DNA of 64,000 nt, taken from the NCBI GenBank assembly GCA_016584495.1, contig WAID01000009.1, positions 434,001-498,000 on the forward strand, read 5' to 3'. This document shows positions 45,909-58,853 of the stretch, piece after piece (the first letter of the stretch is position 1; each line of letters starts with the position of its first letter). Position numbers and translations under genes: made by a program. This stretch comes from Celoporthe dispersa. Its lineage: Eukaryota > Ascomycota > Sordariomycetes > Diaporthales > Cryphonectriaceae. A model generated the notes under the pieces. It saw nothing but the letters and a program-made list of their open reading frames with translations, had not been told where the DNA came from and ran no database searches.

Positions 45909-48900
45909 ACACGAGAGGCGTTTTGCATCAACCAGGCGCTTGTGCACCTCGCTCTTAAGCCCGGAAGGTTGCCAGTGAGTCGAGCTAGGGGAAAGGGGAG
46001 GAGGAAGGGGTTCGTCTCTCTCTAGCCACGAACGCCTCTCAGATATCATCGTCACAACATCTGCTCGTCGTCATTTCGTACCAGACATGCCAAGATCTCT
46101 GCAGGACAGCCCTGCTTCGATCATCGCCAGCCTCTTTCGCTTACGCACGTGGCAAGGTCGCATCAGAATTTCCGGCTACTACTAAACAGACAGAGCCGTG
46201 GCCTTCCCCTGACGGAGCGCCGTCGTGAGAGAAGGGGCGGCGGGGTGGATTTTCGGTCCAGCCCAGAAGAATTACACTAATCTCGCGGGCTCTCGGGTTG
46301 GGCTCTGACACTTGTCGTTGGTGTCCAACTTTGCACAAATCCGCTTCAGACAGCCCACAGATCCGACGAGTTCGACGAATGTGTTGATTGCCTGTGTCTC
46401 GTTAGAGTCCAGACACGAGACGACCCAAGAACCAGTCAATGCTCGACGGCTCTGCCGCAGCAAAAGTGCTGATCCAGCGACACGGAACTTGCCCGATCAG
46501 CCCTGCCGCTTACATCGGAGATAAGTTTTCAGGGGAAAACAGCACTGTGTTGCAATGACTCTGACGCAGCCACGAGATAGCATACAGGGAAGAAGAAAGG
46601 AAGGAGAAAGAAGGAAGGGGGAAAAAAGGACAGAGAAGTAAGATCCACGCGAATACTACGTATGCACGACGCATACACCATCCGTCATGTGATCACTCCC
46701 ACCTTAAATAAAACGCGATGCATAATCCGACAACACCACCGCCGATCACCAGAATGCCTCCAGGTATAACTGAACTACCATGTACACAATTACTATTATG
46801 AGTAAGTACAACGCAAATAAGCCGGGGAAAATCGTGAAGGAGCCGTGGAGCCGGGCTTCGACAGTTCTTGTAGCGTTTCTAGGATGAAAATCCGGGTGGG
46901 CCCTGGCTCATCACAAGCAGAGGCTCCCAATCTCCGGGTCACGATGATTCTACTATGTGAGCCGGCGGAGTGACCCCCTGAGCCGCCAGTGGAGAAGGGC
47001 AGGGGAGCTCGGGCCAGAAGTTCTAGAAGCATGCCAGCGATCTGCAAGATCACGGCACGAGAGTCTACGATGACCACGGCGGACGTGCTCCTATGAGGCA
47101 CTACCCAACGGCTCTCACGCAAGGCCAGGAGACCAGACATGGCTTCGTACTCCTCGTGTCGGTAGATTGAGGTCTTCGCCGCGAGACCCCTGCTCCGGTC
47201 GTGTCCAGACTTCACGGTGCTGAACAAGCTTGGACCGAGATGAAGAAGATGGCCGTGCATATTAATGATTGCGACGCTACGAATCGCCTACATTTTAAGC
47301 CTGCAGAACATCTGGCCATGGTTCTCGGACCGGGCCCCTCCGGAGATGCCACCTGTCGTCTCCAGAGTAAAACGTGTCCACAAGTCACACTTAAAGCTTC
47401 CAACCACGAACCTGTCCGGAGCACATTCGAGTATGGTCCACTGGCTAGGAGGTCCTAACTAGAAATTTGTCTTTCCGGTCGAAATACCACCAAGAAATAG
47501 ATGAGGCATAGATGATTGCGGGAACAGGCACAAGGATGCCATACTCTTAGTATCTATCACAGACATTAGGATGGACTTGCTTACGAACAACCAATGTAAT
47601 TGTTGATTGAGCCTCTGGTGACTCGGCTTTTAACCGCCTCTCGGCTTGTCCCGGGCAGCCTGCACATAGCAGATGCAGCTAAGTATGATGACGTGCAGCG
47701 CGTCAGCAAGATTGGTGCACACTATTATCGACTCTGGCAGACGACGCGCACTTCAAGCCTTGCCTCCTGATATAGGGGGCGAAGAGGAGAACCTTCCCTG
47801 TTTGAGATCACTGATGAACAACACTCTTCTCTGCGAAGGCAACCAGTTGTGCATCCCTTTAGGAATGGCAATGTGGGGATCGTGGTAGAAGTCACCCGAG
47901 GGTAGACATCACGCTCTGAGGTGCACATCTTCTCAGGCGCCTAAGAGGTAGTGTCTCTCTTAGCTCTTTATCATCCGACTCTTTCTAGAAAAACTCGAGT
48001 CCCGGCCTTAGTAGAATTCTCCCCATGAGTCACTTGACGGAGTGCAGATGATCTTCCTTTTTTTCTCCTTCAAGATCTTACTACACAAGCTAGACAAACT
48101 TCTGACCTGCTGTGGGATGTCTACAGCTATCGGGACTGCCAGTGCTTTCTATTCGAAGAAGAGGTAAAAAAAAACCTGTGAGCAAGCCCTGCACCCTTCT
48201 ATGTTGGTAGAGCTCTTAGGTACATCGGTTGTCAGTGTGGGGTCTTATCCTATTACCCCATCAAGACGGGAAGTTCATGGAGAATTTGTCACACTCAATT
48301 ACAGGACATTGATTATGATCTCAAATTCCCTGGTCGTCATTCCTTTGAAGTGTTTTACCAGCCGTGGACCACCAGGGACTACTGTCATCTACTTGTACAG
48401 TCAGTCCTTTGTCCCAGACATATCTCTCAGCCAAACATTCACCTTCTCGAAGGCGTCGGGACGTCTTTGACACAGTGACGGCCTACACAAAGACGCGGCG
48501 CGGGACCGTTTCCAGTAGCTATATGTGTCTTCTGTATGGGCTTCACTATTATTGACAGTGTGGTATTACCCATTAGTCTTACGGGCGTACTCCGTATGCT
48601 TGACAATTGTGGCTCAGGTCTGTGTTGACAGGGCTTTGTTACAGCGTCAGCCTCTTGCACAGTCAATGGTTTTTTTTAAAAAAAAAAAAACGTTCCACGT
48701 ATAGTTGCTTCTTATTTGACTGGTCATGACTTCCTCACTAGATGTCTTGTCTTGCATTGAAGTTACTTGGCACAGGCTCTGAGTTTGCTCGTCTTACTTT
48801 TATACCCTAAAGGAGATTGTGACTGTTCGTCACTCACCCGTCCAACTCAACCTTGCCTTACGTATCTCTGCGCGCCCATCATTTTTTTTTAAAAATATTC

Positions 48901-49105
48901 TTTCTCTTTCTCTACCTCTTCTCATGACGATGCAAAGCCTTTGAAATATCCATCCACGCGCTCATTCGCCTTTGATATTCATCAGGAATTTCTCTCAGAT
49001 TCAGTCTGTGCGACGAATCTACCCCATCGAGGACGATACCACCACGAGTAACCTAGAAGGATATCACAATATACGCCCTACAGATCCGACATCACCTCTC
49101 TCATC

Positions 49106-51253
49106 ATGCCCACAAGGCTAAGAAACCCTCACCCCCACCCGAGCCCGGCCCCTGGCTCTGGCGCTGCCACCAATGCCACACCACCTACCGCCTCGGCACC
49201 ACCCGCCGGTGCCTCGAGTGTGACCACACCTTCTGCCAGGGGACCAAGAACCCTTCCCGCAAGCGTAGACACAGGGGTAGCGCCTGTGCATCCGAGTTCG
49301 ACTTCATCGGCTGGGCTGCACGCGGGGCGTGGAGGAGGACGGTCTTGCTCAATGCCGGGGAAAACGGCCACAGGGAGGACGAGAAGCAAGGTGAGGACAA
49401 GGTACTGGAAGAGGAAGGGAATAAAGGCGGCATTCTCCTCCGTGGCAGACGCTGGGTCACGGCCGCCTCCCTCGCCCGCACCTGGGGCGACGAGCACCGC
49501 GCCCTGGACCACAGCATCGAGACGCTAAGCAGGCGGTTCGAGGAGAAGAAGGAGGCGTTGTTTGTGCGGAAGCGGCATAACTGCTGGCTGCACTGTGATT
49601 TTTCTGTATGAGTGTATGGAAACCATCCACAGGGCGAACATGGACGGCAGGCCGATCCTGGAGAGGGCGGTGGCCCTGGATGAGGAGTATGCGCGCGAGA
49701 GAGCAAATAACAGGAGGAGGGCGGCAGAGAGGGACAAGAGAAAGGAGGGGTCTGGGCTGAACAGGAGTCGGAGTGTGGTGGGTGGGCTGTCTACAGTGGG
49801 CGGAAGGCATCTGCTGCCTTCGTGCAGGCCTGAAGGGATCACTGGGTCGTTTATGTCGGACGGTTTTTCCGATGAGGAGGAGGAGAGCAGCAGCAGTTCA
49901 GACTCGGGCTCCGAATACAGCGATGGAGAGGTTGACGAGGTGGAAAGTGTCTCGCCTTCTCCTTCGCCACAGGAGAAGGAAGAAGAAGAAGTCACCGAGG
50001 GCGTCTCACTCATCACAAGTACTGTGGATTCTGACGAAGAGTACATCTCTCCCGCCGGACCTGATCTTGACGCCCTCGGCCCCGAAGGTGACTTCTCTTA
50101 TGAGACCTTCAAGAACCTCCTCTCAACATCACTGCCCAAGAAAAAGTCCCCATCAGCACCCGCCACATTGACCATTCCAACCAGCCTTCAACCACCTCCT
50201 TCTCCTCCATCCCACGCCGACGACACCTCCATCACATCCCCCGTCTCCCCTTACCAACCCTCATCCACCACCAGCCCAATCCCCATCCCAGGCTCAGCCG
50301 AATGCCCCCTCAACACCACCAAAAACCAGTCCCAGATGGTGGCTCTCCGTTACGACAGCAGTATCGAAGGTGCCCAAGACGACCAAGAAGACGACGCCGA
50401 CAGTCTGCTCTCGGCGCTCCTCACCGGCGCGGCCCGACAGCGCAGGAACCACACGATCCGGGCCCAGTGGGCGCCAGACGCAGGGAATCAGCCGAGGGCT
50501 GCGCTTCTCAAGGAGGAGGACCTCTCGCCGGTGCTGCTGCAGAGTTTCTCTTCGTTTGAGTCCTTTCGAGACGCGGCGGGTGTGGAGGGAGGGGAGGAGG
50601 CGCAGAAGCTGTCGGTCGAGCACGTCGAGGACCCCAGGTTCTCGGCAGACACTGCTGCGGCGGAAGCTGAGCTGCGTCAGGCGTATAGCGAGCAGGGCTG
50701 GTTCCCTGAAGCTCCTTCCACCTCCGGCCTCGAGGACGTCGATCATGATGATGAGGAGGAGAAGAAGAAGCAGAGGAACCACAATAAGAAGAAAAAGAGC
50801 CGCCGGCTAGATACAGGAGCAACGCCCTCCTCCTCCACGTTCCACTCCTCCCACAAGGAACCTCAGCGGCCCGACTCTTCCAGCACATCCACGTTGACGA
50901 GGGAATCATGTCTCAGCAGGAGCTCCATCGCCGACGACGACGACGACGACGAAGACGACGAGGACGAGATGGCTTCCTGTCTGGACATGGACGGCGACAG
51001 ACTCATGTTCGACGACGGCCTAGCCGTATCACCATCCTCATATACGACCAACACCACTAGCACCACCAACTGTACAGATACTTTTAGCATTAGGAGCGGA
51101 GCTGTCGAAGCTGAGGAGGGTGGGGGTGAGGATAAGATATTGTCCCCGTCTCCGATATCACCGGCGTCACTGGAGCAGCAGGCTCTCACTGCCCTGCTGA
51201 GAATGAACAATGCTTTTATGAGGGGGGGAGTTTTGATATTCTCGTGTTTGTAG
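49106..51253 (+). CDS. Cys-rich N-terminus, acidic Ser-rich protein of unknown function (two frame breaks)
   Basis: About 715 aa once two faults are corrected. A C is missing from C5 at 49132-49136 and a T is extra in T5 at 49599-49603. The start is ATG 49106 (MPTRLRNPHP). The corrected N-terminal region has WRCHQCHTTYRLGTTRRCLE followed by CDHTFC, then a basic linker and CASEFDFIGWAARGAWRR. This Cys pattern suggests a zinc ribbon. It leads to ALFVRKRHNCWLHCDFLYEC and a helical METIHRANMDG. The C-terminal 500 residues are Ser/Pro-rich and acidic (EEEESSSSSDSGSEYSD, a run of Asp near 50935-50955). I recognise it only as a conserved uncharacterised type from filamentous fungi; no enzyme motif is present. 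It is probably nuclear, by composition. Confidence 0.75.
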
Positions 51254-51969
51254 TTGAATGCCTAAAGTCTTGAAATGATAACTGCACGGAATAGGTAGAC
51301 AGATAGATGTGCATATCGGTTCACAGTAAGATCGACCGTATCGCAGTGGAGGACATTTCCAGGTGAAGGATGAAAGATAGAGGAGAGTCATAAGTACGGT
51401 ATGGATTCTGCGTTGAAGCACTGATGGCAGGCATCATCATCAACAACACTCATCATCAGCCTTGCTCTTTAATTACTGGAGGAATAACTCCTGTCACTCA
51501 TCAATAAAACCTCTCTTTGCATCTTTGACCACCGTTTTCCTGGCCCGTGACAGAGCACGACAACAGACACCTACACACCCACACCGGCGCAACCATCAAA
51601 GAAAGAAGAAAGAGAAAAGAGATTCCTGTTGATACACTCCCGACCGTCCTTCCTCGGCAGGTGAGCGCCCAGAGAGTCATGCATGGACCGACACGGTGGC
51701 CACACGCAAGACGGCCACCACCGCCTTGTTTTTGTTCCCTGCATTGCTTGTGAGGAACAGGACGGCCCATACATCTAATGCTCGCCGGTGCCTTGAAGGC
51801 CGAGCTCCTAGCCTGACGACGACCATCTCCCACGAGAGCCCAGCAAGACGCCATCTACCCAGTGCGCGCCCAGACGAAACAAGTTGGTGTGAATCAGAGC
51901 GCCGTCGCAAATCATCATGATATCGAGATAGTCCCGCTAGGTTCGGTTCGACAGGAAGAGGTGTGACAT
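51254..51969. other. Intergenic between convergent genes
   Basis: 3' flanks of the unknown gene (+) and H2A.Z (-). No gene seen. Confidence 0.5.
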
Positions 51970-52968
51970 TTATGCCTCCTGAGCCTTTGCCTTCTTCTTC
52001 TGTTCGACCTTGAGCAGCAGGGCGCGGTTGATGTGGGGGAGGACACCTCCAAAGGCGATGGTGGCACGGATGAGGGTGTCGAGTTCCTCGTCACCACGGA
52101 TGGCGAGCTGCAGGTGGCGGGGAGTGATACGCTTGACCTTGAGATCCTTGGCGGCGTTCTGTTGGGAGGGGAAGAGAAGTCACGTCAGTAACAACAAACC
52201 AAGACGCCTAGCCATGTGCCAGGCGAGCTGCTAGGCAGCAGCAGTGGGTAGCAAGAAGCAGAGGCTGGGAGCGACTTACGCCTGCCAGCTCGAGGACCTC
52301 GGCGGTCAGATACTCGAGGACTGCGGTGACATAGACAGCCGCCTTGGCGCCAACGCGCATCTTGTTCTGGGTGTTGGCCTTGAGGAAACGCTTGACACGG
52401 CCGCAGGGGAACTACAAGGGGGAAGCAATACAGTCAGCCATTGAGACGCGCTCGAGAGACCGAGCGAGACGAGAGTCAGAGCGGCGAGGCAAAAGGTAGG
52501 CTTTGATCCCATCCGTGCGACCCGGCGCAAGTCGCGTTGAAGGCCGAGTCCATCAGATAATTGTTCGCGTGACCTCGAGATCGATGGTCAACAACCTAAT
52601 TATTGATCTCGCAGGCGCGAAATGTTGTCGCATCGGGTTGTGGTTGATTTTCGAGACGTGTTTGTGGTGGCACGGGCAGTGTTGAGGGATGATGCGTCAA
52701 CTTCGAGGAGGGTTTTGGGCGGGAAAAAAGGGCGAAAACGCGTCGGTTGGTATGCGGAAAAACAGCTGCGATATTGTGTCGAGGGTTCGGCGCGCACTCA
52801 AGGGATCAAAGCCTTGGTTGCTGTCGAAGTGAATCTTGGGGATGCAGATGATCTTACCTGCAGACCAGCACGGGCAGAGTGGCTCTGTTGCTTCTTGGGA
52901 CCCTCACCAGACGAGGTCTTTCCACCCGAGCTCTTGCCACCAGAAGACTTTCCCTTGCCGCCAGCCAT
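51970..52968 (-). CDS. HTZ1: Histone variant H2A.Z
   Basis: H2A.Z replaces H2A in nucleosomes around promoters and affects transcription and genome stability. Exons on the minus strand are 52968-52858, 52411-52280 and 52158-51970, all phase 0, giving 143 aa. The N-terminal tail MAGGKGKSSGGKSSGGKTSS is the fungal H2A.Z form. The fold continues with HSARAGLQ, FPCGRVKRFLKANTQNKMRV, AAVYVTAVLEYLTAEVLELA and RITPRHLQLAIRGDEELDTL. It ends in the H2A.Z-type GGVLPHINRALLLKVEQKKK. The variant is separated from canonical H2A by the NTQNKMRVGAKAAVYV loop, the GDEELDTLI acidic-patch region and the lack of an SQE/D tail. The first intron is long (446 bp), as is common in this gene. Confidence 0.97.
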
Positions 52969-54819
52969 GTTGATAATGGGCTGTCTTTTTTTTTCTTTAT
53001 TTTTTTGGAAAAAAGTTATGGATTTATTGGTTGAAAGATGAATAAATGATATCAGCGTAGAGTTTGGGCAGAGTAGTAGTCGTCGATGAGTGAGGCTGTA
53101 GAGAAGGGGAAAAAAACTGATGTTATGATGGAGTCGGGTTGGGTTGTTGATGGGCTCAGCAGTCGGCGGTCGTAAAAATCGAGGAGGCTGATGGAATGAG
53201 TTGGGGGGGGGGGCGGCTTCACTGCAGCGGGCTGCAAGCTTGCACCCAGGCTGATTGTTGTTTTTCACCACCTGCGGAATGATTGGGGAGCTCACCCTCA
53301 GAAGCTCTCCCCTGTTAATGCGCCCTGTGTTATTCCCCTCCCTCTCCAATGTTTTTTTCTTCTCTAGCTGGTGCTGCTGGGCTGTTGCAGGTGGTCCGTG
53401 CTCTTGCTGTCCGCTGCTGGTGCTGGTTAGACAACCGCTACGGCAGGCCCACTTGAGCCTGAAGTGCAGTTTGATGAGGAGGTAGGCACCAGCTTCTGAC
53501 AGCCAAGGCAGGTCAACGAGCATGAGGGGGGCAGATAGGAAGGGGGACACACATCTCGTTGGCCGGGCTGGGATCCTTTAAGATGGCATGACCAGGGAGT
53601 GCTGAGACTGGGCTTTCTTCTCATGCCATTTTGAAGGAAGGAAAAAGGGAAGAGAGAGTGGTGATACATACCAGACGTACCGGGAAATGGTGGTCTCTCA
53701 GCTGCCAGCAGCAGGAAAGCCACCAGCAAGACAGGCCATGTACAGCTGCATGGGGCTATGACTGCCAGGAAATATGAAAGCTGCACTTCCCAGGTGACCT
53801 TTGAGGCCTTGCAGGTGGAACATATGTGTCCAGAAGCATTGGTGCGGGTATGGCTGTAGCCATGAAGAGGTCTTGAGGTTGAGGTTTGGTGTTCCTCAGC
53901 ACCGCTCCACAGGCAAATGACTGCTGCCACAAGCTAGCTCAGACGCCACAACTGAGGCTTTGACTTACTCATCAGCCACACAGCCCCCGCCTCCCACCCT
54001 TGCTCCTTCCTACTATAGCACAGTACCATTCTCATGACCCAAGCTCACCTCCCTTACCTAAGCCTGCAAGTTGTACATCACAGGCCGGCAGCAACCATCT
54101 TTGCCACTGGGGTGTCACATTTCCAGACTCACTTCTCCATGAGGGAAAGGCTATGGTCATAGCCCCCCTGTTACCCTCTCATGTAAGGAGACAGCCAAGT
54201 AGTGGACTCTCTCTGCTCCAGAGAAGGACAGTGAGACAGCTAGTCTCATTGCAGAGATGCCGTTTTTCAGGTGGCCCATCCAGTATCAGCAGCTATTCCA
54301 CGTTCTGACGTTGACCCACGCCATTGCACAGCCCCTCTCTGCGCCCTCCGACGACCTCGACGGGAGAGGCAGGTAGCTGCAACTGCCTGAGCCAACGGCC
54401 ACTATGATGATCATCTCACGCCGTTTAGTGTGTAGCAGCATCTTGCACATCCTCTACGAGCACCCTTCCCTGGCCTTCGGCACTCCGCTATCTACACGCT
54501 ACGGAAGCTAGAATGAGACGTCTATACGACAGACCCTGCTATGGACCATGGGTGTCATGGCGGAGCCGAACCGCGTCGGAACACCAGCCGAGGCGATGGG
54601 CGTGTATATATACCTGCAGAGCCTCATCTCTACGTCCTCCTGGGTCGAATTGGGCGGCGGCCTCCAGCGGATGACGCCACACATGCACGCCGTAAGCATC
54701 CTCGACGCTTGGCTTTACACAAAAAGGTGGGCCCCCTTTGGTTATGGTTACGCTCCCTGGGTTCCAGGCAACAACCTGTCATTTTCACCTCCTGATTGCT
54801 TCTGCCCGATGAGCCCAGC
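52969..54819. other. Intergenic between divergent genes
   Basis: Contains the H2A.Z leader and promoter (T- and A-tracts around 52990-53015, a G run near 53203) and the HET gene upstream region. Minus-strand frames up to 53930 have no protein character. Confidence 0.45.
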
Positions 54820-56536
54820 ATGGCGTCTTTCGACGATGCAGCGCCTTTCGAGCATGTACCACTGGACCAATCCAAGAGACACATACGCCTGCTGCGCTTC
54901 ACGCGGGGAGCCGTAGAACCGGACAATGGCGGGTGGGTTCCCTTCCGATCTTGGACCAAGCCTTCCCAAGGATTGCGACCTCGATGCCAAGGAGCTTTTC
55001 TTCTGACGTGGTGATAGCAGGCACGACGAGATCGGCACATCGCCAGCGACTCCGATTCAATGCACCCTGGAGACGTTCGACATCGGCCAGTGTCCTCCGT
55101 ATGTGGCCCTCTCGTATATGTGGGGGCCACCTGAGGTACGCGAGACTGTCATCGTCAACGGGAGGCCGATGCAGGTTCGCGAAAACCTTCACGCGGTGCT
55201 CTCTGTTCTCAGGGACAGGGGCGATACCTGCTTTTCCGAGGACCCGAGCCGGGAGAGGGACCTTGTGCGCCATCACTTCTGGATCGACGCCATCTGCATC
55301 AACCAGCAGGACCTGCACGAGCGCGGCCACCAGGTGGACCTGATGGCACCCATCTTCTCCCAAGCTGCCTGCGTCATCGCATGGCTCGGTCCTGAATCCA
55401 GGGACTCGGCTCTCGCGGTCAGCGTCATCCGGACGGGAAATCCACGAACGGTAGATGAAGTCCAGGTCGGCCAGAAGGTCTACGTCAACGAATACAGCCG
55501 GGATCGCCACAAGATACGAAGCGCCCTCTTCTCGCTCCTGGCTCGACCGTATTGGCGGCGCATGTGGGTTGTGCAGGAGTTTACGCTCCCCCGGAACCTG
55601 CTGCTCCTCTGTGGAGGCCGGGGCGTCTGGTGGGAAAAGCTGCTGAGCATTGTATCCAGAGGTTGGGGAGAGCTGCAGTTCTTCGGCATCGAGGAGGAAG
55701 ATGGCCCCCTCGCCGGCTGGTGGCTTCTAGGTAACGCTAGGTACTACTGGCAAGTCACTCTTGGAGACACCAAACTGGGAGCAAAGACCCTCGATCAACT
55801 CCTCGAGGCCTTCCACCGGAGCGAATGCAGCGACCTTCGCGACCGCGTCTACGCCCTCTTGTCGCTCATCAAGACACCTTCCACATCGTCAGTCCCGCTG
55901 CTTGCTGACTATACGATCCCTCCCTGGCGGCTCTACTACCGGGTCCTCGGACACCTTCAACCTTCCAAGTCTTGTGCCGACTTCGTCGAACGGTCTAGAT
56001 TTCGGCATGTGTTAGGTGAGGCCCTCGGCGTGCCCCGCCGGGACCAACCGTTTGCGCTTAACGAGACAGTCTACGACATCACGGAGTTGGTCCGCGACAA
56101 GAGGATGATGAAACACGATTGGGTCAAGCAGTACCTAGGCATCCTCGTCCAGCAGTTCCACCACGCCTTCCACGTCCTAAACACCCTCGACCACGAACAG
56201 GCTTACGACAGGGTGCTCAATCGCTTCCACGGCTTCCCGCGGGACGAGGACCCCGAAGCATGGAAGGCCTTCGAGAGGATCGTGGACATCGTCAAGACTT
56301 CCATTATCGCCCCGTGCCCGACATCTGCCTTCAAGGCATCTGTTCTTCACGAGCAAGCGGTGACGGCGTCTCTGCGACAACTGGCGAGGGAATGTCTGGG
56401 AAGTGAAGGCGATATACACAGTAGTACATCATCGGCGCCAAACTCACCGACCCCGAACTCACCGAAATGGCGCTCACTGAGAAGCCTTACGATACCAATA
56501 CCCCTTTCGCCCAGTGCTGGCTTACGTGGAATCTGA
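54820..56536 (+). CDS. HET-domain protein (heterokaryon incompatibility type)
   Basis: HET-domain proteins mediate non-self recognition and related cell-death responses in filamentous ascomycetes. Exons are 54820-54932 and 55021-56536; the intron is 88 bp (GTGGGT...TAGCAG), phase 2, and the product is 542 aa. ATG 54820 was preferred as the first Met with family-like sequence (HIRLLRF). The three HET blocks are PPYVALSYMWGPPEVRETVI, then HFWIDAICINQQDLHERGHQ, and RPYWRRMWVVQEFTLPRNLL. The rest is a long helical C-terminus with no NACHT, WD40 or other recognised partner domain, so this is the stand-alone type. No frame fault. Allele or partner unknown. Confidence 0.93.
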
Positions 56537-57579
56537 GTCCGCACGGCACAAGCATTGCAGGTTCTGGAGAAATGAAATATACCAAGCCGGAAAACCGGTC
56601 TGCGGCATCCATTGCTCCACCCTTTCATCGATGGGTCTGCCCGAACAGAAATCCCGTCCCCAGGGAAAAAAAAGAAAAAAACACAAAACACAAAACAGAC
56701 GCCTTTGGTCCGAGTCACCTTTTTCACCACGGCTGTCCTTACACGGTACGCTAGCTCCTGTTCCGCTTTATACCAAACGCAAAGAGGAGGGTTCTCACCC
56801 CAGGCCACCGCGAGACGGTTCCGATAACACTGAATGGCACATGCAGTCTTTGCAAGGAAATGGCGTGTGTCCTGCGCCTCGCTATTGCCATCCGCAACTA
56901 TGGAAATCCGGCTGAGGAAGATGCTCTCCTCCTCCCTCACCCTCTCCCTGGGTCTACCTGAGCTGTGTGGGTGTGAAGAGCATCAGCTTTGACAAGGCAG
57001 TGTCGACCTACTCATTCAATCACTGCCTTCGATCAAAAGGACCAGCACTTTGGGTGGGGAGGGGGGACCGCGAGTTGACGATGTCAACTTTAAGGTCTTA
57101 CTGATGGAGGAAGACTGTTCCGTTCCCAACACCTCATTATCGCCGTAGCAGGCCAAGAAATGTGCCGTCTACCCGGACGCTTGCAGACACCATAAATTAT
57201 GGATGGATATATGTACGACTATTCTCAAGGTAGGTAATATGCGCTAAATATGGGGGCAATAATGTGACGAGAGCTCCTGCTCTCGAAGGTTTAGCAAGCG
57301 CTTTATGAGCGCTGGATACACAGTAATTCCGATAGTTAATAATTTACACCGCTAGCCCTTGGAAGAAAAAAAAGGGGGGGGGGTAATTATTGAGTACTCT
57401 CTCCAACCCCAGATGGCTCCAACTCATACAGTCCTGCTGCCACACCAAGCCCGGGATCAATGGAGAAAGATATGAAACCCGCCCAGCTGCGCCATGTGAG
57501 TGTGTCTCTGTCCCGAGGAGGAGAACTATTTCCGCGCATATTGCTGCCAATCGCAAAAAGGAGATGACAAGTTTTTCCA
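56537..57579. other. Intergenic between convergent genes
   Basis: 3' flanks of the HET gene (+) and the F-box membrane protein gene (-). A G run lies near 57374-57382. No gene seen. Confidence 0.5.
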
Positions 57580-58853
57580 TCATGACCAGTCAGGCCCGTA
57601 CTTTCGCTCCGTATGTTGCGGGTACGTCCAGAAGATCAGCGCCGTCATGATCGGGTTCACAAACCGGCGCCAGATGGGGATGCGAGGGACATAGTGCTTG
57701 GTTCGATCGTACTCGAAGATCAGAATAATGTTTCCAAGGATGTTGAGCAGCCTGAACAACATGTTGAGGCCGATAAAGGTCAATGTGACCACTGCTACTC
57801 TCTTGGGGGCCGACAGATCTCTATGGGCGAATTCATCTGCGACATAGCGGCAGGGTGAGACCTAGAGAAAGAATCTTGGTTAGCAAGGGCTCTGGGCATA
57901 CCAGCAGGGGTTGACGTTTGACTTACCCAGAGCAATATGATGACGACCTCTATGAACAAGGCCCAGTGATATGTCCTCACCTTGTTGCCCCGGAACATGA
58001 TCAAGACGATGCATATCCACATCCATACAAATCCAATGACGGTCGAGACGAGTACGGCGGTGTTGTGCGGAAAGTAGCGCCACACGAGAGCAGCAGCGAC
58101 AACGCCGATGATCAGCTGAATCCAGCCGAGAAAGAAGAAGGCCAATAGCACGGTGGCGTACTTGTCATAACACCTGCGGTGGAACTGGGCGTGTCCGGTG
58201 GAAGAGTCGCTCGTGACAGGCCAGCCGCACCACCGACAGGTCCAGTAGTCAATGAGGTTGCCGAGGGTGACTTTCTTCCCAAACCGTATCGTCCCATCTT
58301 TGCTCTGTACGGTACACTTGACGCAGCGGGATGACAGAGGCCAGCCAGCGTCGAACCGGGAGCTGAAGATACGGTGCACCTGCTGGGGACAGTAGGTCAG
58401 ACATATGCAGCAGTGCTGGATGAGCATGGCGCGGAAGGTGTCAGGCCCATATATGCTGCGCACGAGGCGGGGGGTTGCGAAATGGTACCAGTACTTGGAG
58501 GTACGGCGCAGGCGCTGTATGTCGGCAAAGCCGAGAAAGCTGATGACTGCGATTTGTAGCTCCGGGGGGAGGGTCAGCAGGGTCATGGGCCGTCTCGGCG
58601 CGAGCTCGTTGGCGGTGGTGTCACCACCGGGGTCATCTGCGCTCTTGGGGCCGGTGCTCGGCGCCCGGGGTTTCTCGGCGGCGCCCGGGGTCGAAGGCGC
58701 GGACCCACTGGTGAACTCGCTGCGCGAAGGCGAGAGCGGCTCGGTGACAGCAATGACGACTTTCTTAACCCGTTTGGATAGGCTGCTGGTGAGGCCTGGC
58801 AGGGTACGACCGGGGCGGCCGGCCTCTCGTGGGTCCACAGCGTTCGGTTCCAT
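57580..58853 (-). CDS. F-box protein with C-terminal membrane helices
   Basis: Exons on the minus strand are 58853-57927 and 57861-57580; the 65-bp intron (GTAAGT...CTCTAG) is phase 0 and the product 402 aa. After a disordered Ser/Pro N-terminus comes an F-box (MTLLTLPPELQIAVISFLGF, then LRRTSKYWYHF, roughly residues 90-130). A Cys-rich section follows (CCICLTYC, RCVKC, CRWCGWP), likely a zinc site. Then four or five hydrophobic helices appear, for example ATVLLAFFFLGWIQLIIGVV and STVIGFVWMWICIVLIMF, continuing after the intron with TLTFIGLNMLFRLLNILGNI. An F-box joined to membrane helices would tether an SCF ubiquitin ligase to a membrane. That role is inferred. ATG 58853 is the first Met in the frame. 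Confidence 0.88.

Larger units (their letters stand above)
44431..49105. other. Gene-poor stretch of about 4.7 kb
   Basis: I found no gene on either strand. Contents: purine-rich A-tracts (44641-44720), a (CT)10 repeat, a 24-bp perfect palindrome at 45885 and an A run at 48677-48690. Composition is not strikingly AT-rich, so I see no sign of heavy RIP. Confidence 0.4.

Noticed and set aside
45798..46025. HET-like fragment (an AFCINQ-type string in a plus-strand frame)
   Set aside because: Only six residues resemble the HET motif, and the other HET blocks are missing in every frame nearby.
53427..53930. Membrane protein on the minus strand
   Set aside because: There is one hydrophobic stretch only, in a frame with otherwise random composition. 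The plus strand is equally open.
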